A stretch of 64,000 nucleotides of DNA from Fundidesulfovibrio putealis DSM 16056 (GCF_000429325.1 NZ_AUBQ01000016.1:1-64000); one strand, 5' to 3'; counted from the stretch's first letter, positions 1-7,776 are shown. Program-made: numbers and translations. Notes: a model not told the origin generated them from the letters alone.

Positions 1-124
1 GGACCTGGGCCAGCTTTCTGCGGCCCATGAGGTGTGTCTTGGCTATCTGCCTGTCCGATTCGCCAAGGCGCATCCGGACAAGAGCATGGCGATATTCAAA
101 CATCTCGAACCTCCGATTGGACAT
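1..124 (-). CDS. istA: IS21-family transposase IstA, N-terminal part
   Basis: Read on the minus strand from ATG at 124, the product begins MSNRRFEMFEYRHALVRMRL and continues with GESDRQIAKTHLMGRRKLAQ, which matches the usual N-terminus of IS21-family IstA transposases, where this part forms the first helix-turn-helix. A GGGAGG ribosome binding site lies about 8 bases upstream. The frame is open to the window edge, so only about 41 residues are visible. IstA carries out cut-and-paste transposition with the ATPase IstB, which must lie further left if present. Identification rests on the N-terminal pattern and on the terminal repeats to its right. A second possible start is ATG at 103. Confidence 0.8.
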   Translation of the reverse strand, partial: MSNRRFEMFEYRHALVRMRLGESDRQIAKTHLMGRRKLAQV

Positions 125-204
125 CCCGCGTACCTCCCGCTCGTGAATCCGGCGGAAATACGTGGCATCTCGAAGGTCCGAAACCCGGTTCGGCCAGGCT
201 AGAC

Positions 205-312
205 TGGCTCCATTACCTGATCATCAAATGGCCCCATTGCGTGAGCACTGGGTGGCTCCATTAGGTGAACATCCGGTGGCTCCATTGGGTGAACATCGAA
301 TGGACCCATAGG
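205..312. repeat. 24-bp periodic terminal repeats of the IS21-like element
   Basis: The motif TGGCTCCATT, or a variant, starts at 205, 229, 253, 277 and 301, exactly 24 bases apart. The units at 253 and 277 share TGGCTCCATT(A/G)GGTGAACATC; the others are diverged. IS21-family elements are known to carry multiple terminal repeats that bind the transposase, and these probably serve that role. Confidence 0.8.
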
Positions 313-362
313 GGCGGTCGCCGACAAAGGTGGGGCATTTTGAACTTTCCCTGCCGTCCACA

Positions 363-1475
363 ATGTTTTCAGACGTAATTGTGCTGGATGACAGGCCCAC
401 TCGTGGGGGAGGTTTGCCGGACTTTTCTCATGCAGTAATTGCAAGACTTATATCATCGCTAGAAAGCAATCCTAATGCTAGTGTTGTTTATTTAATTGGT
501 GACCAGGCGAATGGGAAGAACACAGTATCAGAGTTGAGGCAATTCGATAGTAAGTCTATTGACATTGACCGTGTGTCTAATAAGACTATGATGCCTCACA
601 GTAGTATTCGAAACGTTGCAGATAGAATTGCTGGAAATATTGTTTTTTGTAGTGGTGAAGCGGACATTTCAAGTGATCTTGCAAACAGGTTGAGGCTAGC
701 TCGCGATTTAAAATATAAACAATTTGTAAATAACGAGTCATCAAAAATATTTTTAAATAGGAATCTCAAGGATTTGGAGTTTAGCCTTAGGCGCGAGGAT
801 GGCTGTCGTTTGCATACTGCCTCTGAAGCATATCCGACGGTTCTTGAGATCGCACGTACATCTGTTGGTATCCCACTTATAACTGATCAGGCTGGTCAGG
901 AGTTGCGTGAACTTGATGATTTTAAAGTTTACCTTGAAAATCCTACAAAAGACAGAATACCTGAATTCCTGCATGATGAAACTGAGCAGTTGAATAATTA
1001 TTTTCAAAAAACTTTTCTGGATGAGGAAAGTCTTTTTGGAAAACCCTTGCAAAGAGATAAGCAACTTGAATGTGTGTTAAGGCATGTCAAAAATATTCTT
1101 ACTGAACGTAATAGATTCGCAACAAGGCGTGCGATTTTGGTTGTTCCTCATGACGTTAAGGAGGGTTCTGACATTTCACCGCTGGGACTAGTTTCTGTTC
1201 GAATTCTTCCCCGCTTTGAAAATGATAGGGCCATACTTCATTATAGTTTTACGTGGCGAACTGTTGAGGTACTTGTTGGCTTTCCATATAGCTTGTATGG
1301 CTCAATTTGTTTTGGTGAGTATCTAACTGATAAGGTCAAGTCGATGTGTGGACCAGCCCTTGAAAATGGTGTTAAGATGGGGTCTTTGTCTTATGTTGCT
1401 CACAGTTTGCATATGTTTGTTGATGGATATGGGCAAAACATAGCTAGGTGGATTGTTAATAGCGCGACAAAGTAG
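363..1475 (+). CDS. Thymidylate synthase-fold protein lacking the catalytic cysteine (unknown function)
   Basis: The C-terminal half resembles thymidylate synthase. An Arg-Arg pair (about residues 255-256, ATRRAILVV) matches the phosphate-binding arginines, HYSFTWRTVEVLVGFPY matches the QRSxDxxLGxPF region, and AHSLHMF lies where THLYSNH would be. The segment that should hold the Pro-Cys-His nucleophile reads SPLGLVS (about 271-277), so classical dTMP synthesis looks impossible. The N-terminal 200 residues are unrecognised. It is the first gene of an AT-rich operon, 3 bases before the methyltransferase at 1479. ATG 363 is chosen; a GTG at 330 gives 11 more residues but sits 4 bases from the IS end and has no convincing ribosome site. 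The true 5' end may have been cut by the IS. The fold call is from visible motifs only. Confidence 0.6.
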   Translation: MFSDVIVLDDRPTRGGGLPDFSHAVIARLISSLESNPNASVVYLIGDQANGKNTVSELRQFDSKSIDIDRVSNKTMMPHSSIRNVADRIAGNIVFCSGEADISSDLANRLRLARDLKYKQFVNNESSKIFLNRNLKDLEFSLRREDGCRLHTASEAYPTVLEIARTSVGIPLITDQAGQELRELDDFKVYLENPTKDRIPEFLHDETEQLNNYFQKTFLDEESLFGKPLQRDKQLECVLRHVKNILTERNRFATRRAILVVPHDVKEGSDISPLGLVSVRILPRFENDRAILHYSFTWRTVEVLVGFPYSLYGSICFGEYLTDKVKSMCGPALENGVKMGSLSYVAHSLHMFVDGYGQNIARWIVNSATK

Positions 1476-1478
1476 TTT

Positions 1479-2234
1479 ATGGTTGAAATTTTTACTGATG
1501 AGTTCTTGACCTATAGGGTCATGCAGTTGTTAGGTGATAACAATTTTTCTTGTCGTTGTATGGGGCAAGGTGTTATTTGGTGCTCAGGTTCACTTGGCTT
1601 GGTTCATCAGGTGTTGTCTGCAAATTTATTGTTTGAAGTGCGCCGCTATCTGGATAAATATATTTTGGTTTTTCCTGACAACTGCGACAGGTGCCAACAG
1701 GTTGTCGATGCATTCTTTTCAAATAAATCATTTGATTATGATCAGTCTGTTGACCAGTTTCGTAATATTGAAAACATCAATAATCTTTTTTCTATTGTAC
1801 GTTCATGCGGTCTTTCCGAAAATGCAACTATTCTTGACTACGGGTGCGGTAGCGGTGTTTCGGCTTCCATTGCCTTGCCATCTTCTTGGACAATGTTAGG
1901 CGTTGATAGATGTGCAGATATGCGATGTCTGGCCAGCGCGAACGGGTTGAGTGTTCTTAGTCCTTCCGAATTTAATGTTTCATATCTTTCGCACTTTGAT
2001 GCGATATTCTCTTCATATGCAATGCATCTTGTTTATAGCACGTTTGATTTGCGTGCTTTGTGGCAGTCATTGAGGGAAAATGGTGTTTTTGTCGCTAATT
2101 TTCATAAGGGTTATGGGGTGAAGCGCATTTCTTTGTTTTTTGAGCAGCTTGGGGCTGTGGTTGTCAGTGCGCCATTTAGCGGCAACGTTTATGATCATGG
2201 TCCATATATTATTTTTAGGAAAGGGTCGAAGTAA
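1479..2234 (+). CDS. Class I SAM-dependent methyltransferase (cassette gene 2)
   Basis: The 251-residue product has a Rossmann methyltransferase motif I, ILDYGCGSG (residues about 118-126), followed by a motif II-like GVDR acid. The N-terminal 110 residues contain scattered cysteines and match no domain I know. The start ATG lies 3 bases after the stop of the thymidylate synthase-like gene, and the next gene starts 1 base after this stop, so the three are very probably one transcript. The substrate cannot be read from sequence; the context suggests a nucleotide, nucleic acid or small-molecule target. Base composition is AT-rich like both neighbours and unlike the chromosome to the right. Confidence 0.75.
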   Translation: MVEIFTDEFLTYRVMQLLGDNNFSCRCMGQGVIWCSGSLGLVHQVLSANLLFEVRRYLDKYILVFPDNCDRCQQVVDAFFSNKSFDYDQSVDQFRNIENINNLFSIVRSCGLSENATILDYGCGSGVSASIALPSSWTMLGVDRCADMRCLASANGLSVLSPSEFNVSYLSHFDAIFSSYAMHLVYSTFDLRALWQSLRENGVFVANFHKGYGVKRISLFFEQLGAVVVSAPFSGNVYDHGPYIIFRKGSK

Positions 2235-2235
2235 T

Positions 2236-4002
2236 ATGGTATTTCTTTCTTTAAATGATCTGATGAAGAACTGCACAGGTTGTCCCGGCCCTGATGCTTG
2301 TTTTAAAGCGGCGCGTGTGCTCATTGAGAGTTGTATTCTCCCCGTGTTTGTTGATAATGGAAATGATGTTGTTCTTGTGTCTGATTATATGAGGTTAAAA
2401 TATGTTCTCGAGCAGCTTGCTGCTGATGATAGTCAGGCTTTGTCGGGTGAACTTCTCGTGCAAAAAGATTCATTTATTCGACTTAAACTTTCGAGTGACA
2501 CAACTGTTTATTTTCCTAGGTGCGCTTCTGTTAAAAATTCTTCATTCTATTCATCAATTCACGGTCTTATTTCGAGTGTCTCGGATTCTACTAATGAAGA
2601 TACTTGTACAGTGATTGAGGGGAGATCATATTTCTTGCCTTCTAAAGTTTTCACACGTTCCCATTTTATCGTGCACTCATGTGAGTCGCATCTCGAAAGA
2701 TCAAGTGTTTTATCGACAGTTGAAGCGTCACAATTTGCAAACACCGCATACTATATGGGGTCAAAGCGTTCAGTTCTCGGGTTTCTTGTGGAGGCTGTGT
2801 CGCATATTACTCCTGATGATGGCGTTGTTGTTGATCTCATGTGTGGATCTGGTTCCGCTACTGCCGGTTTTAGTAGGTATTGGCCTACCATTTCTTCTGA
2901 TGTTCAAAGCTTCTGCACTTGTTTGTCAAAGGTTCAAGGTGGAGGTTTTGATCGCAACAAGGCTTCATCTTTAATTGACAGGTTAATTCCCCATGCACGT
3001 GCTCATTTGGGGGATTTATGTAATAGTCTGAGTCCCATGGTTGATAAAGAAGACGATTTCTTTCATAGTGATATTGATTTGGATCTTGTACGGCAATATG
3101 TTGAATTTCATAAAGATTACGTTGTGTATCCTCGCACTGGAAATAATCTTGCTTGGTCTCCTTATGCTGAGGTGCAACGTCGAAGAAAAGTTCACAGCTT
3201 ATATCCTTATTGTCTGTTTACGGCATATTATGCTAATATATTTTTAGGAGTTAGGCAGTGCATCGAAGTTGATAGTCTTCGATTTGCTATAGATCAATTG
3301 ACTGACGACAATGAGAGGTTGTGGGCTCTTGGGGCTCTTGTTGCAACTGTTAGCTCTCTCGCTACGACTTATGCTGGACATTTTGCTCAACCGCCCTTTT
3401 CTAATATTGAGAATCTTACCATCCCAAAAGTTGCGAAACTTATCGACAAGAGATCTAATCCAATTACTCAAGAATTTTGTATTCGTCTTTTGGCGTTGTC
3501 TCGAGAAAGTGAACTGGCTTCGTATCCTGTTGAAGTTGTGCCAGGTCCGTGGAAAATAGCTTTGGATGAGTGTGAAAAAACTTTAAGTGAAAAACCGGTG
3601 ACTGTTTATCTTGACGCTCCTTATACAAGGGATGAGTATAGCCGATATTATCATGTTCTTGAAACTTTGGTGGCGTATAATTATCCATCTGTCAGTGGAA
3701 AGGCTAGTGTTCCAGATAAACGCACTGGGGGACGAGCCCATTCTGAGTTTTTTACAAGGAATAAGCATAATACTGAACTTGCTCTTGCTAATGTAATATC
3801 GAGTGTTGTTGCGCGTGGTTGGAATTGCCTTTGGAGCTATTCTGATACTGGTTGTGCCAATATGGCAAATGTGATTGAAAATGTTGTTAAATTTTCAAAA
3901 TGTCATGTTAAATCATGTGTTGCGCCTCATAGACATAATTCTCAAGGAGGAATGCGTCCCAAGCAGGTTTTAGAGTATGCTGTTTCGTTTATTTCACCTT
4001 AA
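2236..4002 (+). CDS. D12-class DNA adenine methyltransferase-like protein (cassette gene 3)
   Basis: This 588-residue protein has the D12-class order: AYYMGSKRSVLGFL (about 171-184) resembles the N-terminal GSK element, VVDLMCGSGSAT (198-209) is the SAM-binding motif, and YLDAPYTRDEYSRYYHVLE (from 458) is the catalytic loop. The loop reads DAPY rather than the usual DPPY. The first 170 residues are extra; they start with a Cys-x2-Cys-x5-Cys cluster (CTGCPGPDAC) and could be a target-recognition or metal-binding module. The family normally methylates adenine N6 in DNA. No nuclease is visible beside it, so it is either an orphan modification enzyme or part of a different chemistry with the two upstream genes. 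ATG 2236 lies just after an AAAGGG-type site. Confidence 0.7.
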   Translation: MVFLSLNDLMKNCTGCPGPDACFKAARVLIESCILPVFVDNGNDVVLVSDYMRLKYVLEQLAADDSQALSGELLVQKDSFIRLKLSSDTTVYFPRCASVKNSSFYSSIHGLISSVSDSTNEDTCTVIEGRSYFLPSKVFTRSHFIVHSCESHLERSSVLSTVEASQFANTAYYMGSKRSVLGFLVEAVSHITPDDGVVVDLMCGSGSATAGFSRYWPTISSDVQSFCTCLSKVQGGGFDRNKASSLIDRLIPHARAHLGDLCNSLSPMVDKEDDFFHSDIDLDLVRQYVEFHKDYVVYPRTGNNLAWSPYAEVQRRRKVHSLYPYCLFTAYYANIFLGVRQCIEVDSLRFAIDQLTDDNERLWALGALVATVSSLATTYAGHFAQPPFSNIENLTIPKVAKLIDKRSNPITQEFCIRLLALSRESELASYPVEVVPGPWKIALDECEKTLSEKPVTVYLDAPYTRDEYSRYYHVLETLVAYNYPSVSGKASVPDKRTGGRAHSEFFTRNKHNTELALANVISSVVARGWNCLWSYSDTGCANMANVIENVVKFSKCHVKSCVAPHRHNSQGGMRPKQVLEYAVSFISP

Positions 4003-4012
4003 CATTTCACTC

Positions 4013-4037
4013 AGAGTCGCCTTTCGGCGACTCTTTG
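4013..4037 (+). terminator. Terminator after the three-gene cassette
   Basis: A hairpin with perfect arms AGAGTCGC and GCGACTCT follows the cassette stop by 10 bases and is followed by TTT. The facing minus-strand gene ends at 4043, so it may also serve that side. Confidence 0.7.
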
Positions 4038-4042
4038 GACTG

Positions 4043-4525
4043 CTACCGAAACAACTTCGGAACGTGAATAAACAATAATGGCATTATTACCCCTACACCG
4101 AGGCATGCGGTAAATAATTGTATTAAATAACTTCGATGGAAGTCGCTATGCATGGTCTTTGCCTTATCATATAATTCGGCAGCTTTCTTGGCTGCATCTT
4201 CGCAACGGGCAACGCAAACTTCAAGTCGTGTGGAAAGCTGTGAGACGACTTCAACGGGATAGGTCCTGACCTCGTTTGCGGATGATCTCACGTTCTCGCT
4301 CGCGCTCTTTATGTCCCGCTGCAAAGTCTGCAAGAGGGAAATTACCTCCGACGTACTCTTGGCACGAAGGAATTCCTGCTTGTTCAAAAGAGCAAGCCTG
4401 TCCTGGAGCATGGCCGCCTCTTCCGAATCCGGCATCTGCTGCGTCCTGGTGGCTCCTCCCCATCTCCCGTCCGAGCCAAGCCCCATCCCCAAGCTCTTGT
4501 TGCGAACGTCCTCTGTCTTGCTCAT
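4043..4525 (-). CDS. MobB-like mobilization protein with C-terminal membrane helix
   Basis: The 160-residue product, starting MSKTEDVRNKSLG, is mostly helical with a predicted coiled-coil centre (about 60-125) and ends in a hydrophobic segment (YLIQLFTACLGVGVIMPLLF). An AGAGGT site precedes ATG 4525. It overlaps the last 275 bases of the relaxase gene in another frame. The overlap and the C-terminal membrane helix recall mobA/mobB of RSF1010, where MobB anchors the relaxosome; that comparison is an analogy, as I see no clear sequence match. Confidence 0.6.
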   Translation of the reverse strand: MSKTEDVRNKSLGMGLGSDGRWGGATRTQQMPDSEEAAMLQDRLALLNKQEFLRAKSTSEVISLLQTLQRDIKSASENVRSSANEVRTYPVEVVSQLSTRLEVCVARCEDAAKKAAELYDKAKTMHSDFHRSYLIQLFTACLGVGVIMPLLFIHVPKLFR

Positions 4526-5264
4526 GGCGTAAACCTCTTTGCTGAAGTGAATTCCAAGTATAGCTTTTGCCGAGCTTGCTCCCCTTGAAGGCGACGCCAT
4601 CAAGAGAGAAGCTGATTCCCGAGACGAAACCCGTACTGGCTGTGTTCAGGCGGACTTCAACCCCTACCAAGGCCAGCCGGTCGCGGAAGGCGTCCAGTGA
4701 ACACCCACGGCCAAGCGCTGTGTCCACCGCGTTTTGCAGTTTCATCCGAGCCGAGGACTCTCCCGTCCTCAGGGAGTGCTCAAGTTCTCCCTTTTTGGGG
4801 GCTGTACGGCCCACTTCCTGGCTTGGTGGCACCATACGCAAGCCGAATTGACGCTCCAGGCCGCGAACGATGGTCTCCTGGCGTTTGTAGTCGTGGGAGT
4901 CGCTGACTACCTGGCCGTCCAGCATGATCCGGTTAACCAGAATATGAATGTGCGGATGCTTCGCGTCGGTGTGATGGCTGATGATGTATTGATTGTTCAC
5001 GAACCCCATGCCCTGCATCCAGGCGTGAGCCGCCTCACGCCATTGGTCGTCGGTCAGGCGCTCATCAGGATGGATGCTCAGGCTCGTGTGGCAGACCGCC
5101 TTGGCGAGCCTAGGTCGCATGACACGCACGGCTCCGAATTCGGAGGCAAGCGCGCGTGGCGTTTCCCCGGCCATGTTGGTTTCCAGCAACACGCTCTTGC
5201 CGGGTTGCAGGTCGTATTCCACCGCGCCACGGAAGCCTTTCCCCTTGATCAGCTTGGCAATCAC
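4251..5264 (-). CDS. Relaxase / mobilization nuclease (MobP/VirD2-type)
   Basis: It nicks DNA at oriT to start conjugal transfer. The N-terminal 150 residues follow the PF03432 pattern: MIAKLIKGKGFRGAVEYDL, a likely catalytic tyrosine region, then SHHTDAKHPHIHILVNRI with the HxH-type metal ligands (HPHIHIL). The start overlaps the mobC stop by 4 bases (ATGA). After about residue 245 (SYTWNSLQQRG) the sequence becomes low in hydrophobics and rich in Arg, Gly and Gln, and from there it overlaps the MobB-like gene in another frame. The nuclease domain is intact, so the protein may be functional. Confidence 0.85.
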   Translation of the reverse strand: MIAKLIKGKGFRGAVEYDLQPGKSVLLETNMAGETPRALASEFGAVRVMRPRLAKAVCHTSLSIHPDERLTDDQWREAAHAWMQGMGFVNNQYIISHHTDAKHPHIHILVNRIMLDGQVVSDSHDYKRQETIVRGLERQFGLRMVPPSQEVGRTAPKKGELEHSLRTGESSARMKLQNAVDTALGRGCSLDAFRDRLALVGVEVRLNTASTGFVSGISFSLDGVAFKGSKLGKSYTWNSLQQRGLRHEQDRGRSQQELGDGAWLGREMGRSHQDAADAGFGRGGHAPGQACSFEQAGIPSCQEYVGGNFPLADFAAGHKEREREREIIRKRGQDLSR

Positions 5265-5635
5265 AATTCTTCCCCCAGCAAAGCCCGCTGAAGGCGAATG
5301 ATTTCCTTGCGGACGCCAAGGAGGATAGTGGACGAAACAACGGCGCGCCCCTCGTTGGCGGCCCGGGCGATTTGGTTGATGTTGACGGCAAGGCGCGTCA
5401 ATTCGCCATAGGCTTCACGATTGGCCTCGGGTACGGGTGCAGGTGGCAACTGACGACTCAACGCCGCAGTGCGAAGCCATTGCGCTGGGCTCATGCCCAT
5501 GTGACTGGCCTTGCGCTGGAGTGTTTCCCATTCGGTGGCATTGACGCGGACACCGATTGTAATCCGGCGCACGGCAGAAGGATCGCCCTTGGGGCGTCCC
5601 CCTGGTCGAATTCTTCCTTGGAGTCTGTCTTCCAT
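5261..5635 (-). CDS. MobC-family relaxosome accessory protein
   Basis: The 124-residue product has the ribbon-helix-helix-like start RRITIGVRVNATEWETLQRK and the typical MobC segment REAYGELTRLAVNINQIARA with the conserved NxNQIAR element. It binds near oriT and helps the relaxase melt DNA. ATG 5635 has a strong AAGGAGGAAGG site, so the longer open frame upstream is not used. It is translationally coupled to the relaxase gene. Confidence 0.85.
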   Translation of the reverse strand: MEDRLQGRIRPGGRPKGDPSAVRRITIGVRVNATEWETLQRKASHMGMSPAQWLRTAALSRQLPPAPVPEANREAYGELTRLAVNINQIARAANEGRAVVSSTILLGVRKEIIRLQRALLGEEL

Positions 5636-5968
5636 CACGGCCTTCCTCCTTGAGCCCGGGGCGTGCCATGGGCCACGCCAGCCCGGGCTGGAAGGCCTTG
5701 CCTCGCAGAGCAAGACGTTTGAGCGCAGCGAAAACATGGCTTGCTACAAACCGGCTGCCCCGCGCCACGACAAGTTGACGCATCCGGCTGAGGCGTGGCG
5801 GTCATGGATTTCAAGCGTGACGCCAGGGAAGAAACGGTGAAAACACACTTAAGAGCAAAATTCGCAATATTCGCAGAAAGCCCGCAAACGCCCCCAGAAG
5901 GCATTTTCGCGAATACTGCGAATATTGCGCTATAGGTCTTTTTTCGCGGCGTGAGGTCAGGGTTCATG
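5636..5968. other. Candidate oriT region with long inverted repeat
   Basis: No gene fits this 333-base gap between mobC and the DUF3987 gene. It holds a perfect 14-base inverted repeat, CGCAATATTCGCAG at 5863-5876 and CTGCGAATATTGCG at 5916-5929, with a 39-base spacer, next to AT-rich sequence. Intergenic DNA upstream of mobC is the usual place for oriT of MobP-type systems. The alternative is a terminator of the DUF3987 gene. Confidence 0.45.
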
Positions 5969-7465
5969 TCATGACTCCGAAGTAGGATCGGCGTGGATGC
6001 AGGGATTGACCAAGAACACCCGGGACGGTCGCCCGCGTCCGCCAGTCGCATGATCCCGAGGCAGAATGAAGCCGCGCTCCTCAAGTATGGTCAGGCCCAT
6101 GTTCACCAGGGCCATTTTGGGCCATCGTCCCTTGACCTTTTCCAGAGCGCCGCGCCCCGTGAAGGACGCCAGCCGGTCTTGCCGGAGCCACTGCAAAATC
6201 ACTTTCGCGCACTCGATGCTATCGTCCGCGCCCATGAGACTGAACACTGCCCGAGAGTGCTCGATCAGATGCTTGGCGAGCTTCACCGCACTTTCAAGGG
6301 TCTGCCCGGAGATGGGATGATGCTGGGGAACATCGTGAAGCGTGACATGGCACAGTCCGGCCAGACGAAGAGTCTGTCCGGGGAGTTTGCCGCCCCAGTC
6401 GCGCATGCGGCTGAGCGGCCCCCCGTCCGCCAGATCGGCTTCGATGGAGTTGGCGAAAGCGTACCAGATGGCTCGCGCTTCGTGGCTCAATGGCAGCAAG
6501 TAAGGGACGATGTTCCCCTGAGCATCCCTCTTCCATGGAAGTTGAAGCAGGTTTCTCAAGGTGGAGCCGTAGGCATCGCTGAGGTCCGAGGGGATGGGCA
6601 AGGTTTCCACCGCCCGCGTTCCAACAAGACTCTTTGGCAGCAGGAAGAGCATGCGCCCAAGCAGGCCGCGACCTCGAAAGGCAGGCGTCTGGGCTGCCCC
6701 GGCCAGCACGTCGGGCTGTGCGCTGAGGATAAGTGTCAAGGTAGGTTCTTCAATCAGGATGGGTTCGGCGTGACGGCGGTCGATCCGCACGGCTTCCCCG
6801 CTCCACGACTTGAGCACCGCATCCAGGTTGGGAGCGCCGTGGCTGTAGCGCCCTGCAAGGATGTCAAGAAAGCCGCCCTCGGCCTCGATCATGGCGATGC
6901 GCTGGTCCTGCTGGGCCATCAAGGCGGCCAGTCCTTCGGGAGTGGCGTCGTCCGCCAGCAGCCGGGGAGCCACCGGAAGCGATTCCATCTCTTCGCGGAG
7001 CTGCGCCACCTGACGGATCAAGTCACGCTGTTCGGAGGAATCCTGGCAGCGTTTGGCCTTGGCGATGGCCACGCGGGTCAACTCTTCCTGCACTTGGCGC
7101 TGGGCGTGCGCGTATTTCAGGATTTCAGCGGTCTGTCGCTGCTGTTCGCGTTCCCATTCCAGGAGCGGTGCACGGCAGGCGTCCTTGGCAGCGCTTTTAC
7201 GCTCGCCAGGGGGCAGGATGGCTACTCCATAGATGTTGAGCGTCTCCGTATACCCCTCTCGGATCAGCACGCGGTATTTTCGCTGGCTGGTCGCCGCTAC
7301 CGCTCCTAGGGCATTGAGCAACGGCAACTCAAAGGGGACCTGGATCGAAGCGCTAACGGCAGAGGCAAATTCACCGATTACGCCAGGGAGGATATCATGG
7401 GGAATGGCTCCCGGGGACTGCTCCTCGAAGAGCACAGGGCTGCCGAAAGTGATCTGCTCAGGCAT
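5969..7465 (-). CDS. DUF3987 domain protein (mobile-element helicase/primase-associated)
   Basis: The 498-residue protein matches the DUF3987 layout found in prophages and integrative elements: an N-terminal PFELPLLNALGAVAATSQRK segment, a degenerate P-loop-like ILPPGERKSAAKD (about 83-95), a charged coiled coil (about 100-170), then the conserved RGRGLLGRMLFLLP segment. Members are thought to act in element replication, often beside primases. It overlaps the end of the upstream HTH gene by 8 bases, so the two are coupled. No separate primase domain is visible. Confidence 0.75.
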   Translation of the reverse strand: MPEQITFGSPVLFEEQSPGAIPHDILPGVIGEFASAVSASIQVPFELPLLNALGAVAATSQRKYRVLIREGYTETLNIYGVAILPPGERKSAAKDACRAPLLEWEREQQRQTAEILKYAHAQRQVQEELTRVAIAKAKRCQDSSEQRDLIRQVAQLREEMESLPVAPRLLADDATPEGLAALMAQQDQRIAMIEAEGGFLDILAGRYSHGAPNLDAVLKSWSGEAVRIDRRHAEPILIEEPTLTLILSAQPDVLAGAAQTPAFRGRGLLGRMLFLLPKSLVGTRAVETLPIPSDLSDAYGSTLRNLLQLPWKRDAQGNIVPYLLPLSHEARAIWYAFANSIEADLADGGPLSRMRDWGGKLPGQTLRLAGLCHVTLHDVPQHHPISGQTLESAVKLAKHLIEHSRAVFSLMGADDSIECAKVILQWLRQDRLASFTGRGALEKVKGRWPKMALVNMGLTILEERGFILPRDHATGGRGRPSRVFLVNPCIHADPTSES

Positions 7466-7685
7466 GGGGGCCTCGCAGGATTTCAGCGGTGTCGCGGGTC
7501 TCGACGATCCTAGACGCAGAATAATCGTCTAAGTCTTTAATTTCATAGATAACCCTCCGTCCGTGCTTTCGAAAGCGGGGTCCTTTCCCAAGGGATCGCC
7601 AGACTTCGAGGGTGCCAGGACTGAGGCCGAGATAGGCGGCTGCTTCTCGGTTGTTTAAGGTCCGCTTAGGTACGATGTGGGGCAT
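7458..7685 (-). CDS. Small helix-turn-helix protein (AlpA/excisionase-like)
   Basis: The 75-residue protein has the HTH_17 pattern: LNNREAAAYLGLSPGTLEVW followed by a basic stretch and RRVIYEIKDLDDY. Such proteins act as excisionases or as regulators of element genes. A good AAGGAGAG site precedes ATG 7685, so the 14 extra upstream residues of the open frame are not needed. It leads the DUF3987-mobC-relaxase direction and may control transfer or excision. Confidence 0.75.
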   Translation of the reverse strand: MPHIVPKRTLNNREAAAYLGLSPGTLEVWRSLGKGPRFRKHGRRVIYEIKDLDDYSASRIVETRDTAEILRGPHA

Positions 7686-7776
7686 GCTGCTCTCCTTTGC
7701 CGGGTTAAGTTCGGCAAAGGAAAGCATAGGCAGGACGCGTTAGCACTCTACGGCAAGGTAGAGTGGTTGTTTGCGC

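Larger units (their letters stand above)
1..326 (-). mobile_element. Right end of an IS21-family insertion sequence (partial)
   Basis: The element contains the 5' end of istA and an array of 24-base repeats between the gene and the proposed end. Read on the minus strand the end begins TGTCGGCGACCGCCCC at 326, fitting the TG...CA termini of IS21-family elements. The exact boundary at 326 is an inference; the other end and any target duplication lie outside the window. It abuts the 5' end of the cassette at 363-4002. Confidence 0.7.

Noticed and set aside
205-312. CRISPR array from 24-base periodic repeats
   Set aside because: The period is entirely repeat with no unique spacers, and it borders istA; IS21 terminal repeats explain it.
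330-362. GTG 330 as the start of the TS-like gene
   Set aside because: It lies 4 bases from the inferred IS end and has no well-placed ribosome site; ATG 363 gives a natural N-terminus. The choice is not certain.
4013-4037. CRISPR-like repeat or attenuator
   Set aside because: A single hairpin with a T tail after a stop codon is an ordinary terminator; no CRISPR array was seen anywhere in the window.
5635-6084. 149-residue open frame overlapping the candidate oriT
   Set aside because: It overlaps mobC and the DUF3987 gene in other frames, has no ribosome site and shows no family pattern.
5993-7309. 438-residue plus-strand open frame opposite the DUF3987 gene
   Set aside because: It is the high-GC antisense of a well-supported gene and has no matching family or ribosome site.
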